DNA from: Hawksworthiomyces lignivorus
Lineage: Eukaryota; Ascomycota; Sordariomycetes; Ophiostomatales; Ophiostomataceae
Assembly (NCBI GenBank): GCA_002917075.1
Contig: NTMA01000070.1
Span: 62,001 to 126,000 of the forward strand
DNA: 64,000 nt
Direction of reading: 5' to 3'
The notes beneath the pieces were generated by a model, which had not been told where the DNA came from, did not search any database, and saw only the letters and a list, made by a program, of their open reading frames with translations. The translations under genes were made by a program, and so were the position numbers. This document shows, piece after piece, positions 52,158-64,000 of this stretch; within the stretch, counting starts at the first letter, position 1; each line of letters begins with the position of its first letter.

Positions 52158-54338
52158 TTATTCTCTTCCAAATACCTTTATATTTCGGTCCAGCTCTGAT
52201 TCCACCCACATTGGCCACTCGTTGTAGCCTTGGTACTCGGGTTCGACTTGGCGATTGAGGTGCTTCAACCACCGGATTATACCGGGATCCATGCTACCAT
52301 CGGCCTCTTTCTGCTGCAGATGCTCTTTCTTCTCTGCTTCCGTTAGTTCTCCCGACAACACATCAGACAAAAACTCTTCTTTTGACGAGATCCGCGCCAT
52401 GATCTGTTTCAGCGCAATCCAGTGTGCTGCAAGCAGCACAAAGACCTGCTGGTTCATATCGATCACCTGCCGGAATTGCTCCTGGGGCAGCTGCATCCAC
52501 CAAGCGTAGTGCCGGGTCATCGCGGCGTATGCTGCATGAAAAAAAAAAAAAAAAAAAAAGGTTAGTAAGACGCCGCAGAAAACATTAACATAAAAAAAAT
52601 ACAGAAGGCGGTCTAGGGAAAGCCTACCCTCAATAGGAGAAACCAGCAGCGCCTCTGCCATCTCTAGAACCAGCGCATGGTACGTCTGAGCTACGCTGTC
52701 GCCCTCGCACAGGGTCTCCAGTCCGCGGATCGCAGCCACGGCATCCTCGCTCCACTGCCGGTCGATGCCCTCCATCGGCTCGAGAGCCGTCTTCATGAGC
52801 TCGGTGTGGTCGTTGCCCAGCAGATTGCGGAAGATAAAGGGCGCCCCCCGGATGTACATCTGGATGGCTACCACGATGATCCCCCGGATGAACGTCATGT
52901 ACTCGGCCATGCCGTCGTCGAGCGCCACCGACTGGAACGTCAGCGCAAAGCACGTGGCCAAGAGCGCATTGCCCTCCTCGTACATGGGCGCGCCGGGCGA
53001 CCCCGCGCCCATGACGACGATGTGGTTGCCGTCCCAGGACGATTCCCCCGCAGACCCTGCCGTCGCGCCTGTCGGCGAGCCGGAGCGGCTGTCGCACTCG
53101 CCGCCTGATCCTGTCCCGCAGTAGTTCGCGCTCGGCCACTTGGGCACCGCAGCCAGCGTGCGCTTGATGGCGCGGATCGCCTTCAGCCGATGATCCATGG
53201 CAGCCGTAATGAGGCTGGCGTCATGCTGCATGAGATCGGCCGCGGCCATGCCGAGAAGGGCGTGCATCAGGTAGTCATACTATGTTGCCCTTGTTAGCAG
53301 GACGCGCTCGTCTTTCTGTTGCTGCTCGGTCGAAACCATCTCAAGCGCCAGGATACGACCAAAGAAAAAATAAAAAATAAAAAATAAAAATGGACTTACG
53401 TTATGAGAGAGGCAGGGGATCTCGTGAGTCCACAAGGATTTGTTGCCAAGGGGGTGAGCAGGGCTGCAGTGCTGCAAAAAGTGGTGGAAGAAGCGCATGT
53501 CTTGCAAGCTGAAGAGCGGGATCTGGTGCTGCGGCTGGTGGTTGACCAGCGGCGCCACCGGGTACTCGCACTGCAGGCCGGTCTTGACGCAGTGGCCGCA
53601 CGCCGGGCGGGTCTCCTGGCATTTGATGCGGCGCCGCTTGCAGTTGAAGCAGCCGCGCCGGGACTTGGTGTGGCCTCGGCGCTCGAGCCGCTTGGCGTTC
53701 GAATTGGCAGTGGGGCTTCTGTTGCTGCCGCCGTTGGTGGCGCCGTTGCTGCGACCGCCGTGGCTTCTGTGGTTGTTGCTCGGAACAATAGAAGAGGCGG
53801 GAACGGCCGCCGCCTTCGGCCGCAGGATTGTGTCTGCCGGGGACGCAGACGGCGCCGCTCGGGACGTAGTTCTCGGAGCTGGGACCGACGGCAGGGGCGA
53901 TACGCTGCCAGACGTCGTCGAGAGCGCGGTGCTGGTCTCGATCGCTGCAACCGCTCTGCTGGTAGTGTTGGCCCGCAAAATCGCTGAATAGGAGTGGTGG
54001 TTGCCGGTGTATGGCTGCCCGGTTGCCACAACTATGGAAGACGGGTTGGTGACTTCAATTGCGGAGACCAAACCGCTTCCGGATGCCGAGCTGCCATCAT
54101 CCCCCATATACCGCGTATTACCGTCAACCTCGAAGCCATCGCCGATGGAATGCCGTTCCTGGGTCTGTTCGCGCTGTCGGGCTCCTATCTGGTCCGGCTG
54201 AAGTTCCGGATGCTGCGCGAGCCCCGCATTTGGACCGGTATTTATCACACCCATATAGTGGAAGAAGTCGAACTCGGGCACCGGCAGCGCCGATTCGGCC
54301 GTGTCCGAATCGTAATATATAGGCTGCTCGTAGTCCAT
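52158..54338 (-). CDS. Zn2Cys6 transcription factor, Upc2/sterol-regulator-like, 654 aa
   Basis: Three exons: 54338-53400, 53279-52628 and 52531-52158. Introns are 120 nt (GTAAGT...CATAG) and 96 nt (GTAGGC, CTAAC, a long T tract, GCAG). The N-terminus is acidic and low-complexity. The binuclear zinc cluster at ~226-253 has spacing C-x2-C-x6-C-x6-C-x2-C-x6-C and is preceded by the basic HTKSRRG typical of the Upc2 group. After the cluster come LQDMRFFHHFLQHC and, across intron 1, SHNYDYLMHALLGMAAADL. The latter matches the fungal_trans_2 regulatory domain of Upc2/Ecm22-type factors, which in yeasts sense ergosterol and activate sterol genes. The C-terminal region ends with a Lys/Glu-rich helical stretch. 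Target genes cannot be read; many Pezizomycotina paralogs of this group have other roles. The ATG at 54338 (MDYEQPIYY) is chosen; 54368 (MISLSF) is an alternative in frame. Confidence 0.87.
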
Positions 54339-55048
54339 AATATCGTTGGGAAAAGAGAGGGAAATCATCGAGGTAGAAAATGGAAATGAAGATGACCAAA
54401 ACAACGATCAAAGAAAACATGAGGTGGAAAAAAATATTAGGAGAAGAAGAGAAAGGGTGAATGTTTGGTAAGTCAAATCGAAAGAAGAGGACCGACGCGA
54501 CAAAGTAAAACAAACGGTCAAGGTTCCTCTTCCTAGGTCACCACTCTTCGGGTCAACCATAGGGCGAAAAATTGCGTTGATACCCTTTAGCACCAACCCT
54601 TTCCCCCCCCCTTTTGCCGCTTCGAGCTACGTTGTAAAGGGTACTTGTAAAAGAAAAATTACATCTTACGTTTTGGCCTGCTGTCGATCACCTTCCTCTT
54701 GGCAGTCGTCCCAGAACCAAGGCTCAGCCTCTTAGAAAGCCTTTGTTCTTCTTTCTTTTCCTCTCTGCACACAGTTTAAGAGGCTGTAATCTTAACAGTC
54801 ATAACAGCGCGTTTTGCTGCAGATATTTGAGAAGCCTTCATGCTCAGCCTCGTCTAGCTGTCTTCTCTGTCTTGCTTTGTTTCTTATGGCCTTTTATTCC
54901 CGTCCCCTCCCCTCCCCCCTAAACTTTCAGAAAAGGGAAAACGAAGGGGATTAAGGTTACAATGGAATCACAACACTGTCACGTGGGAAACACGTCGATC
55001 TTTCCAGTTAAGCTCAGTGAGTTTGTAATAGCTAAAAGGTTGTGGAAA

Positions 55049-55074
55049 CCCCCCCCCCCCAAAAAAAAAAAAAA
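55049..55074. repeat. Adjacent homopolymers C12-A14
   Basis: Twelve C are followed directly by fourteen A in non-coding sequence. This could be a microsatellite-type junction or the remnant of an inserted poly(A) end, but no retroelement body is visible next to it. Confidence 0.85.
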
Positions 55075-58000
55075 CAGAAATAACGTAGGAGCTTGATGAA
55101 ATTATACCAAGGATCATCATAACCCGTAAAAATAACGCGGAGCTGTGTCAATGCCAACTTCGTATGCCCTGCCCTTGTTTTCTAGGGCTCTTTTTGTTCA
55201 CTTTCTTATTCCTTTGTCCCTATCATAATATGCCAATCAGAGTGAAAAAAAAGTTGTCTACATGTAGCTACCCCCCTCATTGTCTTTGAGCCTACGTAGG
55301 TGGCTATGCGATGCAGACTTGCATCCACTTGTTCTGCTTTTCGTTCTAGCCCGCGTCTTGGCTTTATCTTACGGTTTACAACGGTTCTCTGCTGGCCGTC
55401 TTTCTCCTCGGAACGTTGGTCCTTTGCATGTCACTAGCACAGCCACACGACAGGGGTGTGGAGAGGGGGGAAGGAATGAAAGCGCATGTTGTTAGAATAT
55501 TGCTAAAACTGTAGAATCTTGGCTTTGCGTTCTCTCTGCAGAATATTTCCTCGCACTTACCATATTAGAGACAGATTGAGTCACAGCCATTCCGTCCAGG
55601 TTTGGAGACCGCGACGAGAGAGCAGGTGAATATGCTTAAAATAAAATAAAAGTGCAGAGTTTCTCTCCCACCTTGGACAAGAAACATCGCATACGTAAGA
55701 GAGAGTGAAGACGGAATGGGAATAGAGGATTCTAAAAATTCAGTCTGCGCCCTTTTGAGAACCGTAGGCAGCGACTAATGTGACGGTGCGTGTCTGGCAT
55801 GACGCGAATTTGCCAGCCGCTTTTCAGCTTTTGCGCTCTTCCGCACAGAGGTCGTCTTTTCGCACCGTTTCCCGCTTTTGTCCACTTCGTATATGCAAAC
55901 CAAGAACCTTACCAAGTCGCGATACGTCTCGGCAACGCGACCAATTGACAGGTTCCTCTCCCCCATCTTGGAGTATGACTGCTACGTTTGATGTAGCATG
56001 AACCGGCGGACAGGAACCTGGCAGTTGGATCAGCTGTGACAACTTTGGGAGAACAAGGGACGAGGAAACGAGTAAAAAATAACAGGCATCGTAATTGGGT
56101 GGGGATTGCCCAAAGGGACAACAGGGTAAGCCGAACCCCGAGCTCTGAGGGGAAATGTCAGAGCGATGGGGCGTAATCACTCCGAAGAGGCATTCAGAAA
56201 GAATTATACCATCCGCCTGGGGGAGTTGGTGTGGTTGCCGTCCCGTTAAGGTTCTGTCCCACCATCGGCGCACACCGTTTCTGCCTTTCGAATTGGTGTC
56301 TGCCTTACTAGGCTGGTGGGTCAACAAAGATGCGTTTGTGTGCATGGGTGGGCACTTTTTGATAATCACCTCGGTAGATCATTTAAGGCCTCTTCCGTTT
56401 CGCGCACGGAGTACTCTTGTTTCCAAATTCATTCCGTTTCCGCTCCATTTGCGCCTCCAAGCCGGCTCGTGTCTCTTCTCGTTGAAGATCTTGCCTCGAC
56501 TTGAGTCTTGGCAGAAATCCGACAAGATATCCAGATTGGACGAAAGACGATGTGGCTTTCGCCCGTCTGCAGGGGAGAGACAGAGTGATGCAGGCCCTGC
56601 ATCCTTTGGATCGGTGATTTCAACCACAAGAGACAAAAAAAAAACGAAATATGCTACTGACACTCGAATGTTCTATTTCACTCCTATTTTAGTAGCGTTT
56701 ATCAGAAAGCCTTCCAAATATATGCATGTGAGGAGAAAAGGGATGGCGATGATAGCAGCACTAAATGATGAGTTAAATAATGCAAAAAAATGAGAATGAA
56801 GTTTGCCCGGCGACAAAGCAGGTAGACTCACTCTTGCTGCACCATAGCATATAGTGTTGTGCTGCACAAATTAATAAAGACAACTCGACGACTAGCAGCT
56901 CTCTGCTGAGCAACAGTAGAGAACGAAGAATGTGCACGAGCCAATAGAAGATATAGTGAAGCACTTGAAGATCTTAGGCATGGCACAGTAACCTAATTTG
57001 AAGGACAGGTTTTCCAGGTATTTGAAGGATCGCAGCTATATCGAACGTTTGCTAGTTCCTGGGATAGAGACCAAGTAAAAAAAAATCAGACAAAACAAAC
57101 TGAGCTACATAACAAGCAATAAGCATGGTGGTCGGGAAATATTAACTCTAAATCTGGCGACCTGGCAATCATGACGTTACTGTGATGCAACATTCAACAG
57201 CCGGATCTTGTGCAGAAAATAGACACGCCTAACGTGACATCAGTTCATTTTTTCCTTCAGACTCCGTCATTGAAGAAATGGGGCTGTTCTTGGAGGGTAG
57301 GTGCCACTTCACTTCCCATCAAAAATAGGAAACATACAAATACGCATTTTTCAAAATTTGAAGGGAGGAAGGCTGCGATAGAGGCAAGAAGCTGGTAGAC
57401 GTAACTTTCTGAAGAACGAAAGACGAGAATTAACACCCTGCTGAGAAGAAGTACAGTGAATAAGTATAATACCTTCGTCTTCGTCTCTTGGAACTGCACA
57501 CAGATACAAAACATCTGGTTACAAATATACCTCGGTGGTCTCCCCTTCTCCATTCGTGCTACTTTTTATGCTTCTCGCGCCTTATGGATTATTACGAAAT
57601 GAGTCTGCAACTAACGAATCGCAATACGCTGGCGCTGTCTTGATTAGCTGACAACATGAGCTCTTCTTTTATGAGTTGCCCGCAGCCTCTTTCTCCTTGT
57701 GTTACTGGGACTTCCTGCGATTTTCATTTGAGACTGCTATTCTCATCTCGATGTGACGGTGCAACCAGCATTAAAGCGAACATAAAGGGGGTGGGACAAT
57801 AGTAGCTCAACAAGACAGCTCGTCATTCGCAGTGCATGATCGCCATCGGTAGGTATAACTTGCTCTTTGTTACGAACTTCTTCCAAAAGCACACGTCCTT
57901 TCAAACCCTTATTTCTAGGACGAGAGGTCAACTTCTGCTTTGGTTATTTTGGAATACTGGTTGCTGCACTACTCATGGAAGCTTGAGGCCGAGAGTCTTA

Positions 58001-59692
58001 GCTAAGTCTACGGTCAACATGATTTATATATTTTGCTAGCCTATCGTTTCTGCGTTGATCAGTCAATAACCATGCTAATAAATGACATTAGAAGGCGGAA
58101 GTTAATATTGGTCAAAGGAGATATGAATGCCACATGTTAATCGATACGCGCAAGATCGGCTCCAATGAAAATTTATGATTCTAGGTTTCTCACAACTGGC
58201 ATTCCTTTCCCATTTGTAACATGTTGAGTTTTCTGGAATATCTTGTGAGTTCTCACAAGACAAGCACGACCGGGACTTATTTCGCCTAACGTAGTAATTT
58301 AAGTTAAGAGCCGAAGACAGAGTGAAGAGGGAAGGGCGTTGCTACAATATAAAAATATAAATAGAACCAGATGCTCTTTGGTCTACAGCCGAAGGAATGC
58401 CAAGAGTCGAGTGTAAAATACTACGAGAATATGCAAGTTATTTAAGAATATAACCCTGAAACAAATAGACAATCTAATTTTGAAAACAAGAACGTGATGG
58501 CAAATTTACTCTTCTCCAAGAAGAAATGCTCTTAACTGGAGAGTCGTCGATTGCACAACAGACCTCGTACAAAATCTGTTGGCATAGATCTCGACTTCAT
58601 ATTCTATCCGTTCTTTTTGCAGGACCGAGAAACCCGAAACAGGTGCTTTTCTACTACTTGTGTATCACGAGTTGCAGCTTTGAGCATGGCCTCGTGGTAA
58701 TTTATTCGTCATAAATCAAGGCAAGGCTATCAAATAGAATCAAAATAGCCGAATTTCCTAGTGTGTCTTGATTCTCAGCTCTCTTGGCTACGGGGCACCA
58801 CATTCGGCATTTATATCAATACTTTTTTTTTTTTAATATTCTGCACATGACGATACCAGTTCGTGCAACACCATATTTACAAGGTATCTTCGAATATCAC
58901 TATGTGTTCGGTGTTCCACTGAAATCATCCTTTCCTTTATTCGCCAGCCTCTGTTTTTATGTCACGTTGATATTTGGTCTTTGGACAGACCTTATGACGC
59001 TGATTTCACTGCACAATTGCCCATGGGGCGAAGAGTGATAATGAATTTTGTTGATAATAGTGGCTGAAGCGAAAGAATCTACAGAATAGGAGGGGAAATT
59101 GCATTTATACAAACAAACTCGATCATCAGCCACTTCCCTGACGAGTGCAGAATTACTGAACCGGTCCATTCCTCTCAGATTGGCATACGATTGGTATATT
59201 GCCTTCAATTGTCAATAGGGACTCTCATATTTGTTTGCCTCACACGTCGACGTGCCCACCATGTCTCCCATGCGACCTTCGAAATAGTCTAAAGGCGCTC
59301 ATACAGAAGGAACGCGACTAAATAGAGTTTGGCACGAAGCAGAGAGAGGGAGCAATAAAGCACAACCGAGCCGAGACGATGAACTCGTTTGTCTATGCAA
59401 GCTACAGTTTATGTATAGAAAGTTGAACTTGCTTCTATGCAGACTTCCTGCTGGAGTACTGCGTAACGACAACAATATTTCACATGGTAATGAGAGTGAG
59501 ACGGGCCGACCTCTCGACTCCACCTAACCACTAAGACCACTCCAACTCAACTGATCTGCCCTGAACAGCTTTGTAAAGGCTCATCTGGAGAATGCTTAGC
59601 CTTCCTGCTTCAGGTACTGCATGAAGTAGCCTCCCTTCCTGCGTAGTTGGCCAAGTTATGTGATGAGACTGCAACAGCCTTGGGGCCGGGCC

Positions 59693-59722
59693 GGCCTCTG
59701 GCCTACGGCCAGAGGCCTTTTT
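59693..59722. other. Perfect 11-bp stem, 3-nt loop hairpin followed by T5
   Basis: The arms GGCCTCTGGCC (59693-59703) and GGCCAGAGGCC (59707-59717) are perfectly complementary around the loop TAC, and TTTTT follows at 59718-59722. The form is like an intrinsic terminator or the 3' end of a small Pol III RNA. No transcript body was identified upstream. Confidence 0.6.
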
Positions 59723-60075
59723 CAGCCCTCAACCAATTCACAACCAATTGACTTTGTTTTTGTTCTCACGAATAGCCTTTACTCTGATCAGAAGCCGTAT
59801 CTGCTCAGAAAGCGTGTATTCAGGTGTCTGCCTATTCTATCTAGTAGAAAGAGCAAAAAGTCTGGCTCCCTTTTTCGTATGGCCCCAGGGCGGTGAGAGA
59901 GGGCGGAATAGCTTCATACAGCTAAATCCTCCACATCTGTACAGCACTGTGCAGGGGTCCGCACGCCTATGGAGTACGACTCGGTAATAATTTTCACATA
60001 CTCGTATACAAAAATACTCCATATCATCGGTACTCCGTATTTTCAGTAGCATATTTTACGCAGAGAAAATACTCA

Positions 60076-60093
60076 CACGTACACGTACACGTA
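60076..60093. repeat. Short CACGTA tandem repeat (3 copies)
   Basis: Three uninterrupted copies of a CACGTA unit lie in the gene-poor right end, within a zone (59.9-61.4 kb) unusually rich in CGTAC/GTACG words. Confidence 0.75.
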
Positions 60094-62861
60094 GATTAAA
60101 AAAAAAGGGCCAGACCGGGTGGTGGTACCGATTCCTATTGGCCTCTTTATCTCGAAGGCCTTGCGTGGCTCCATCGAAAGCCAAGCTTTTTCCAAGCTTT
60201 TTTGGTCGTATCCACTTGACAAGGATCAAGATGGAGGAAAGGAGAACCAAGACGGAGAACAGGGAAGCATCCACCAACGAGTACATCGTATGGAAGAACG
60301 TACGTATCTTTATACATTGGAGGTTTAAAGAGACCACCTCGCTCTTATGTTGGAGAGACGAGGCACAAGAGAGCAGAGAGTAGCAATACATTGTACCTGC
60401 TGCAACGAAAAGGCAGTTCTATTTGAGGTCCCAAGGCGAAAATCAAGGAGATTGATTTTGTGACTGGGAAGTACGAGTACGGGTTAGTGCATACTCGTAC
60501 GCAGGGTATATAGATAGATGCACGCATGTATACGTACATCGTACTCCCGTAAGTGCACGTTGATATACATGCTCATTAGGAATAGCCTCGGGAGTTATTG
60601 ATGCTGCACCGTGAGTAATGTAAGAAAGGACAAGTCCAAGACCCTGGAGGGACTCGCAAGTATAGCCATGTGAGTGTGTGGTAACAAGCGAGATAAATGT
60701 CCTTGCTCGTAACATATTACGGCATATTACTTGTTCGAGCATCGGTTGCGGTGTTCACAATAGGAGTAAAACCCATACTTAAGACGCAGTACGCGGACGC
60801 AGTTGTCGTACTCGTACGGAGTACGCCCACGATATGCGCCGCAAAGAAGAAAATATCAACTCTGCCAGGGGTGCATGTGCAGGGGCAGTCTCAGAAATTT
60901 GAGGGTGATGGCAAAGAGTGAAAAGGGGTTTGCGTTAGGTGGTGGAGCAAAGCAGGGACGATGCATTGGACCAAGCCAATCAGAGGCTTGATGCGTGGAA
61001 AAGGCTTGGATAACTGGCACCAAGCGACAAGAAACGACGGGCGGCTTACGTACCCTATGGTCCTCGTAACTTTGATGCCTTGTAAAGGCCTATGACACTG
61101 TTTTCCCATTCCGTCATTGAGCCTCTCCTTGTTATCCAAGCATATGTGTCTCAACAGGCGCGCGCAAAGAAGTTCGGATCAACAAGTCACCAGACATTCT
61201 GGCCAAGGCTTGCTTGTACATACATTCGCCAAGGAAAAGGAGGGAAAATGTTTCTTCTTTTACTCCATATGCTCATCTCTATTTTTATTTATTTATTTAT
61301 TATACACTTTTTTTTTTGTTGTTGGAATGTTATACTGGGACACCATTCTCCGTACGAGTACTTTCGGGCAAACCATTTTTTTTTTCTTACGTGACCAAGT
61401 ACCAAACTGCATTTGGGTTCCACCGAAATGAATTGGGGAGCAAAGATAGCAGGCTTCACGCCGTGTGAAGTTTAAAGAAAGCACATTATTCAATCCCCTG
61501 CGATGAAGCTAGGTCCAGTGTCAACAGCAGCGTCACCCCAATTAACTATCCGGCTACCTCTGAACACCTGCCCGCGAACCCAGAAACAACAACTCCGGCC
61601 AATAAAATAGAAACATGTGATGGCTTTGTCGTCTAACAAGTACTACCTTCACGTCCATAAGGATTAAGTATGTAAGTAACGCAGACATCAAAATGTAGAA
61701 GTATCTCAATCTAGCGATTTTGATGGACTCATGGTCCATTTCACAGATGACCACAGGATCATGCAAACAAATTTTTGGGAGCGAAAGACAACCATCGTTG
61801 CAGACAGGTTCTGCCGCGACTGCACAGCGATCTTTTATGGTCAATCTTAATTTTATTCAATTCCAGCAAGTTTTTGCTTCTTATCCATAATCAGGTATAT
61901 ACTCTAGCCTATTCTTAACCTTGCCGTCCCTTTCTAATCAAAATACATGTACAGGAGTAATTTCTCTGTTCAGACTTTTCCAGAACCACAAATATTATCA
62001 TATTCTCAGCAGTGCTCGTACGAATATTTGTCTGTCGTGTGTATCTCGACCCCATATGTATTAGAGGATGTGCGCTCAGTCATAAGCTAAGTATGACATC
62101 CCGTTTGGCCCTGCCTAGTCCTCCGTTATTTGCTGCACCCATGTGTTCTAGGGTCATGGTTCTTGTTAGTCTTTCTATCGATTGGCTAGGTGTTTCACTT
62201 CAAGAGTTTTGCTTCGGGCGAAGAGGGTTACGGCCGAAATTTCTGAAGTATTGCGTAAGTATATGAAGAGACAAGAAGAAGAGAGGGAAAGGTGCACTCT
62301 GGACGGACGTTTATACAAGTATCGAAGAAGATATCCAAAGAGAAACCGAAAGCCAGTCGGCGGCAGATGAAGCAAACTAGCATACATCCACCGCCAGTCG
62401 TTGTGGATAGTAGCATATCCTTTGTAGCTCCTCTCTTTGCCGTATCTTGTCTATTTTAGTTCCAGGCTTTTTTCTTTGCTTTTTTGTTCGTTTCTTCTTT
62501 CCTTGTCTTCCTCCTTATCTCTACTCACATCTTAACGTGGTAAACTCCAATCATTCGACATTTCATTGGCGATGCCACGCTATACTCCGTATGTCGTAGG
62601 TTGAACTAAAACATGCTAACAAAGCCACATCGGTAACAGATCCATGGAAACACAGATACGTGTACTAGTACGTGGCTCATGAGAAAGCGTGTTCTAGAGT
62701 CTTGGCAGCATGTGTGCAGGCTTATGTGTACATCGTACTTTCAAGGCTTTGTGTTGGGAGATGGTTCTAAAAAGGTATCGTCCCGTGAGGGACAATGGAG
62801 AAGCCAACTCATCACAGACGACACACAGTGAATTCAGCCCACAACAGTTAGTCTACGACTA

Positions 62862-62876
62862 GGGGGGGGGGGGGGG
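62862..62876. repeat. Homopolymer G15
   Basis: Fifteen consecutive G in non-coding sequence; the length is prone to sequencing error. Confidence 0.85.
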
Positions 62877-64000
62877 TTATCCGCCACAAGGAGTTCTCGT
62901 TCTTGGACCACTTGGCTGGTCTGTGGGCCAATCCTGAAACGCAGAGAACAGCGTGCTAGTGAGAAAGGAGGCATGACAGGGGAGTGCTCCGTACGCATTT
63001 GGCTGCTGAGTGCCCTGCTGGCCTTTCTTCTTTCCGCTCGGACTTTTCTTTGAAGGGAATACCGTTGGGCTCGGCCGTCACCGCCTGCGGGGACACAAAA
63101 CTTCCGCAAAGAAACTATCGTACAGGATACTGTGCAAGCCATGTGCTTACACCGATTAATAGCGGCGGTGCTTCGTTGGCGCTTTTTATCGCCAAAACAC
63201 ACTAGCAAACAGAGCGAATTCTGGCTGGCTACCTAGTTAAAGTGGATAAAGGCTTGGCCCAATAGCATCGGACTTTTCTCGCTTGGTGTTTGCACAGGGG
63301 CTGTTAAGAGACGTAAAGAAAAACAAAGAAAAAGAAAAAAGAAAAAAAAATTGAGTACAAAAAGTAGAGAAAGGATAATTAAGAGGGCAACAGGCAACAC
63401 AGACCCAACAGTCGCCTCCAACAGGCCAAGTTAGACTGCTCCTGATAGTGCTCGTTATCCACTATGAATTTGCTGTAGTATCAGCAAAATCAAATTTGCC
63501 TACTCCGTACAGGGTTAAATACTACGAAGGAAATAAAATCACTCGTACCGCACAGATCGGAGAAAGAAGGGACGAACCTGGGAAAGAGCAAACGGCCGAA
63601 AGCTGCCACTAACAGAAAGGGAAACAAACGGTCGGTGAATCCCCACCCCACTAGTCCCACGGTACCTGCGTCGTCTTTTTTCTTTGCCCCTGGCGCTATG
63701 TGGTGATACGCACTAGCGGTTATGTGCAGGCACAGCGACCCCCAAACAAGGCCCAACCTGTCCACCCTCTCACTCATGTTCTCAGAATCCATAATCCCTC
63801 GTCCAATTAACCGGGGAGGAAGAGGGGCATTGCGACCAAAAAAAGACCCAGGAAGGAGCAGGGAGCAGGATGCAGTCGTAGAGCAAAAATGGAAAAGTAC
63901 CTCAAAATTCGCAAGAATTCTACAAGGAATCCAGGTACACGCATGCATTCCTCTGGTCCACTCCTGCGCTCCTTCCTGTTCCTGTCGTACTGGTAAGACG

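Larger units (their letters stand above)
54339..64000. other. 9.7 kb right end with no recognisable gene
   Basis: This is promoter of the Zn2Cys6 gene at its left, then a long stretch where all open frames are short or overlap on both strands. The longest, 56155-56793 (+, 212 codons), has no domain and is opposed by 55824-56369 (-). Landmarks are C12A14 at 55049-55074, a perfect hairpin at 59693-59717, a CACGTA tandem at 60076-60093, four copies of the TACGGAGTA/TACTCCGTA 9-mer between 60031 and 63509, and G15 at 62862-62876. Base composition is not strongly AT-skewed, so heavy RIP is not apparent. Confidence 0.5.

Noticed and set aside
52677..53108. 143-codon plus-strand frame, and the 194-codon one at 53403-53987
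   Set aside because: Both antisense to exons of the Zn2Cys6 gene, which has a clear zinc cluster and regulatory domain.
55049..55074. C12A14 as the poly(A) tail of a retroelement
   Set aside because: No target-site duplication or element body could be seen next to it; simple homopolymer expansion is enough.

Overview
The window reads as a chromosomal segment of a filamentous ascomycete (Pezizomycotina). The genes have short spliceosomal introns (61-147 nt, one of 375 nt), GTNNGT-type donors and CTAAC/CTGAC branch points just before AG. Several products are fungal families (Get1, Spt23/Mga2-like, Upc2-like Zn2Cys6, Nha1, GPI-anchored yapsin-like protease). Protein character, especially Get1, suggests a Sordariomycete and perhaps Hypocreales; that placement is inference.

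Layout. 1-333: 3' end of a Rud3-type golgin gene. 1.0-7.3 kb: a compact block with a multi-pass membrane protein, GET1, a PTAR1/ECM9-like prenyltransferase-alpha protein and a hotdog-fold thioesterase. 9.47-9.76 kb: an easily missed two-exon gene for a 76-residue protein. 9.8-14.4 kb: no gene recognised. 14.4-19.4 kb: a GPI-type aspartic protease and an AVT2-like vacuolar amino-acid transporter. 20.3-37.6 kb, all minus strand: a large Spt23/Mga2-like membrane-tethered regulator, an Nha1-type cation/H+ antiporter, RNase H1 with two hybrid-binding domains, and the Tad3 subunit of the tRNA A34 deaminase. 37.6-42.9 kb: gene-poor, ending in a pyrimidine-rich leader. 42.9-54.3 kb: a bifunctional 6-phosphofructo-2-kinase/fructose-2,6-bisphosphatase, an intronless LtrA-family membrane protein, an unknown PPxY protein and a Upc2-like Zn2Cys6 factor. 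54.3-64 kb: 9.7 kb in which I recognise no gene.

The genes are mostly housekeeping, with no operon-like or biosynthetic-cluster logic. Membrane biology recurs (tail-anchored protein insertion, Golgi tether, vacuolar and plasma-membrane transport, two lipid-type regulators), but this may be chance. I do not see a convincing undescribed system. The most noteworthy observations are a 9-mer (TACGGAGTA/TACTCCGTA) found nine times, always outside called CDSs; the small spliced gene; a GC-AG intron and a stop-free in-frame intron in the PFKFB gene; an AT-hook and a PPxY motif in the Spt23-like protein; and a perfect hairpin followed by T5 in the gene-poor right end. No tRNA, rRNA, CRISPR or intact transposon was found by reading.
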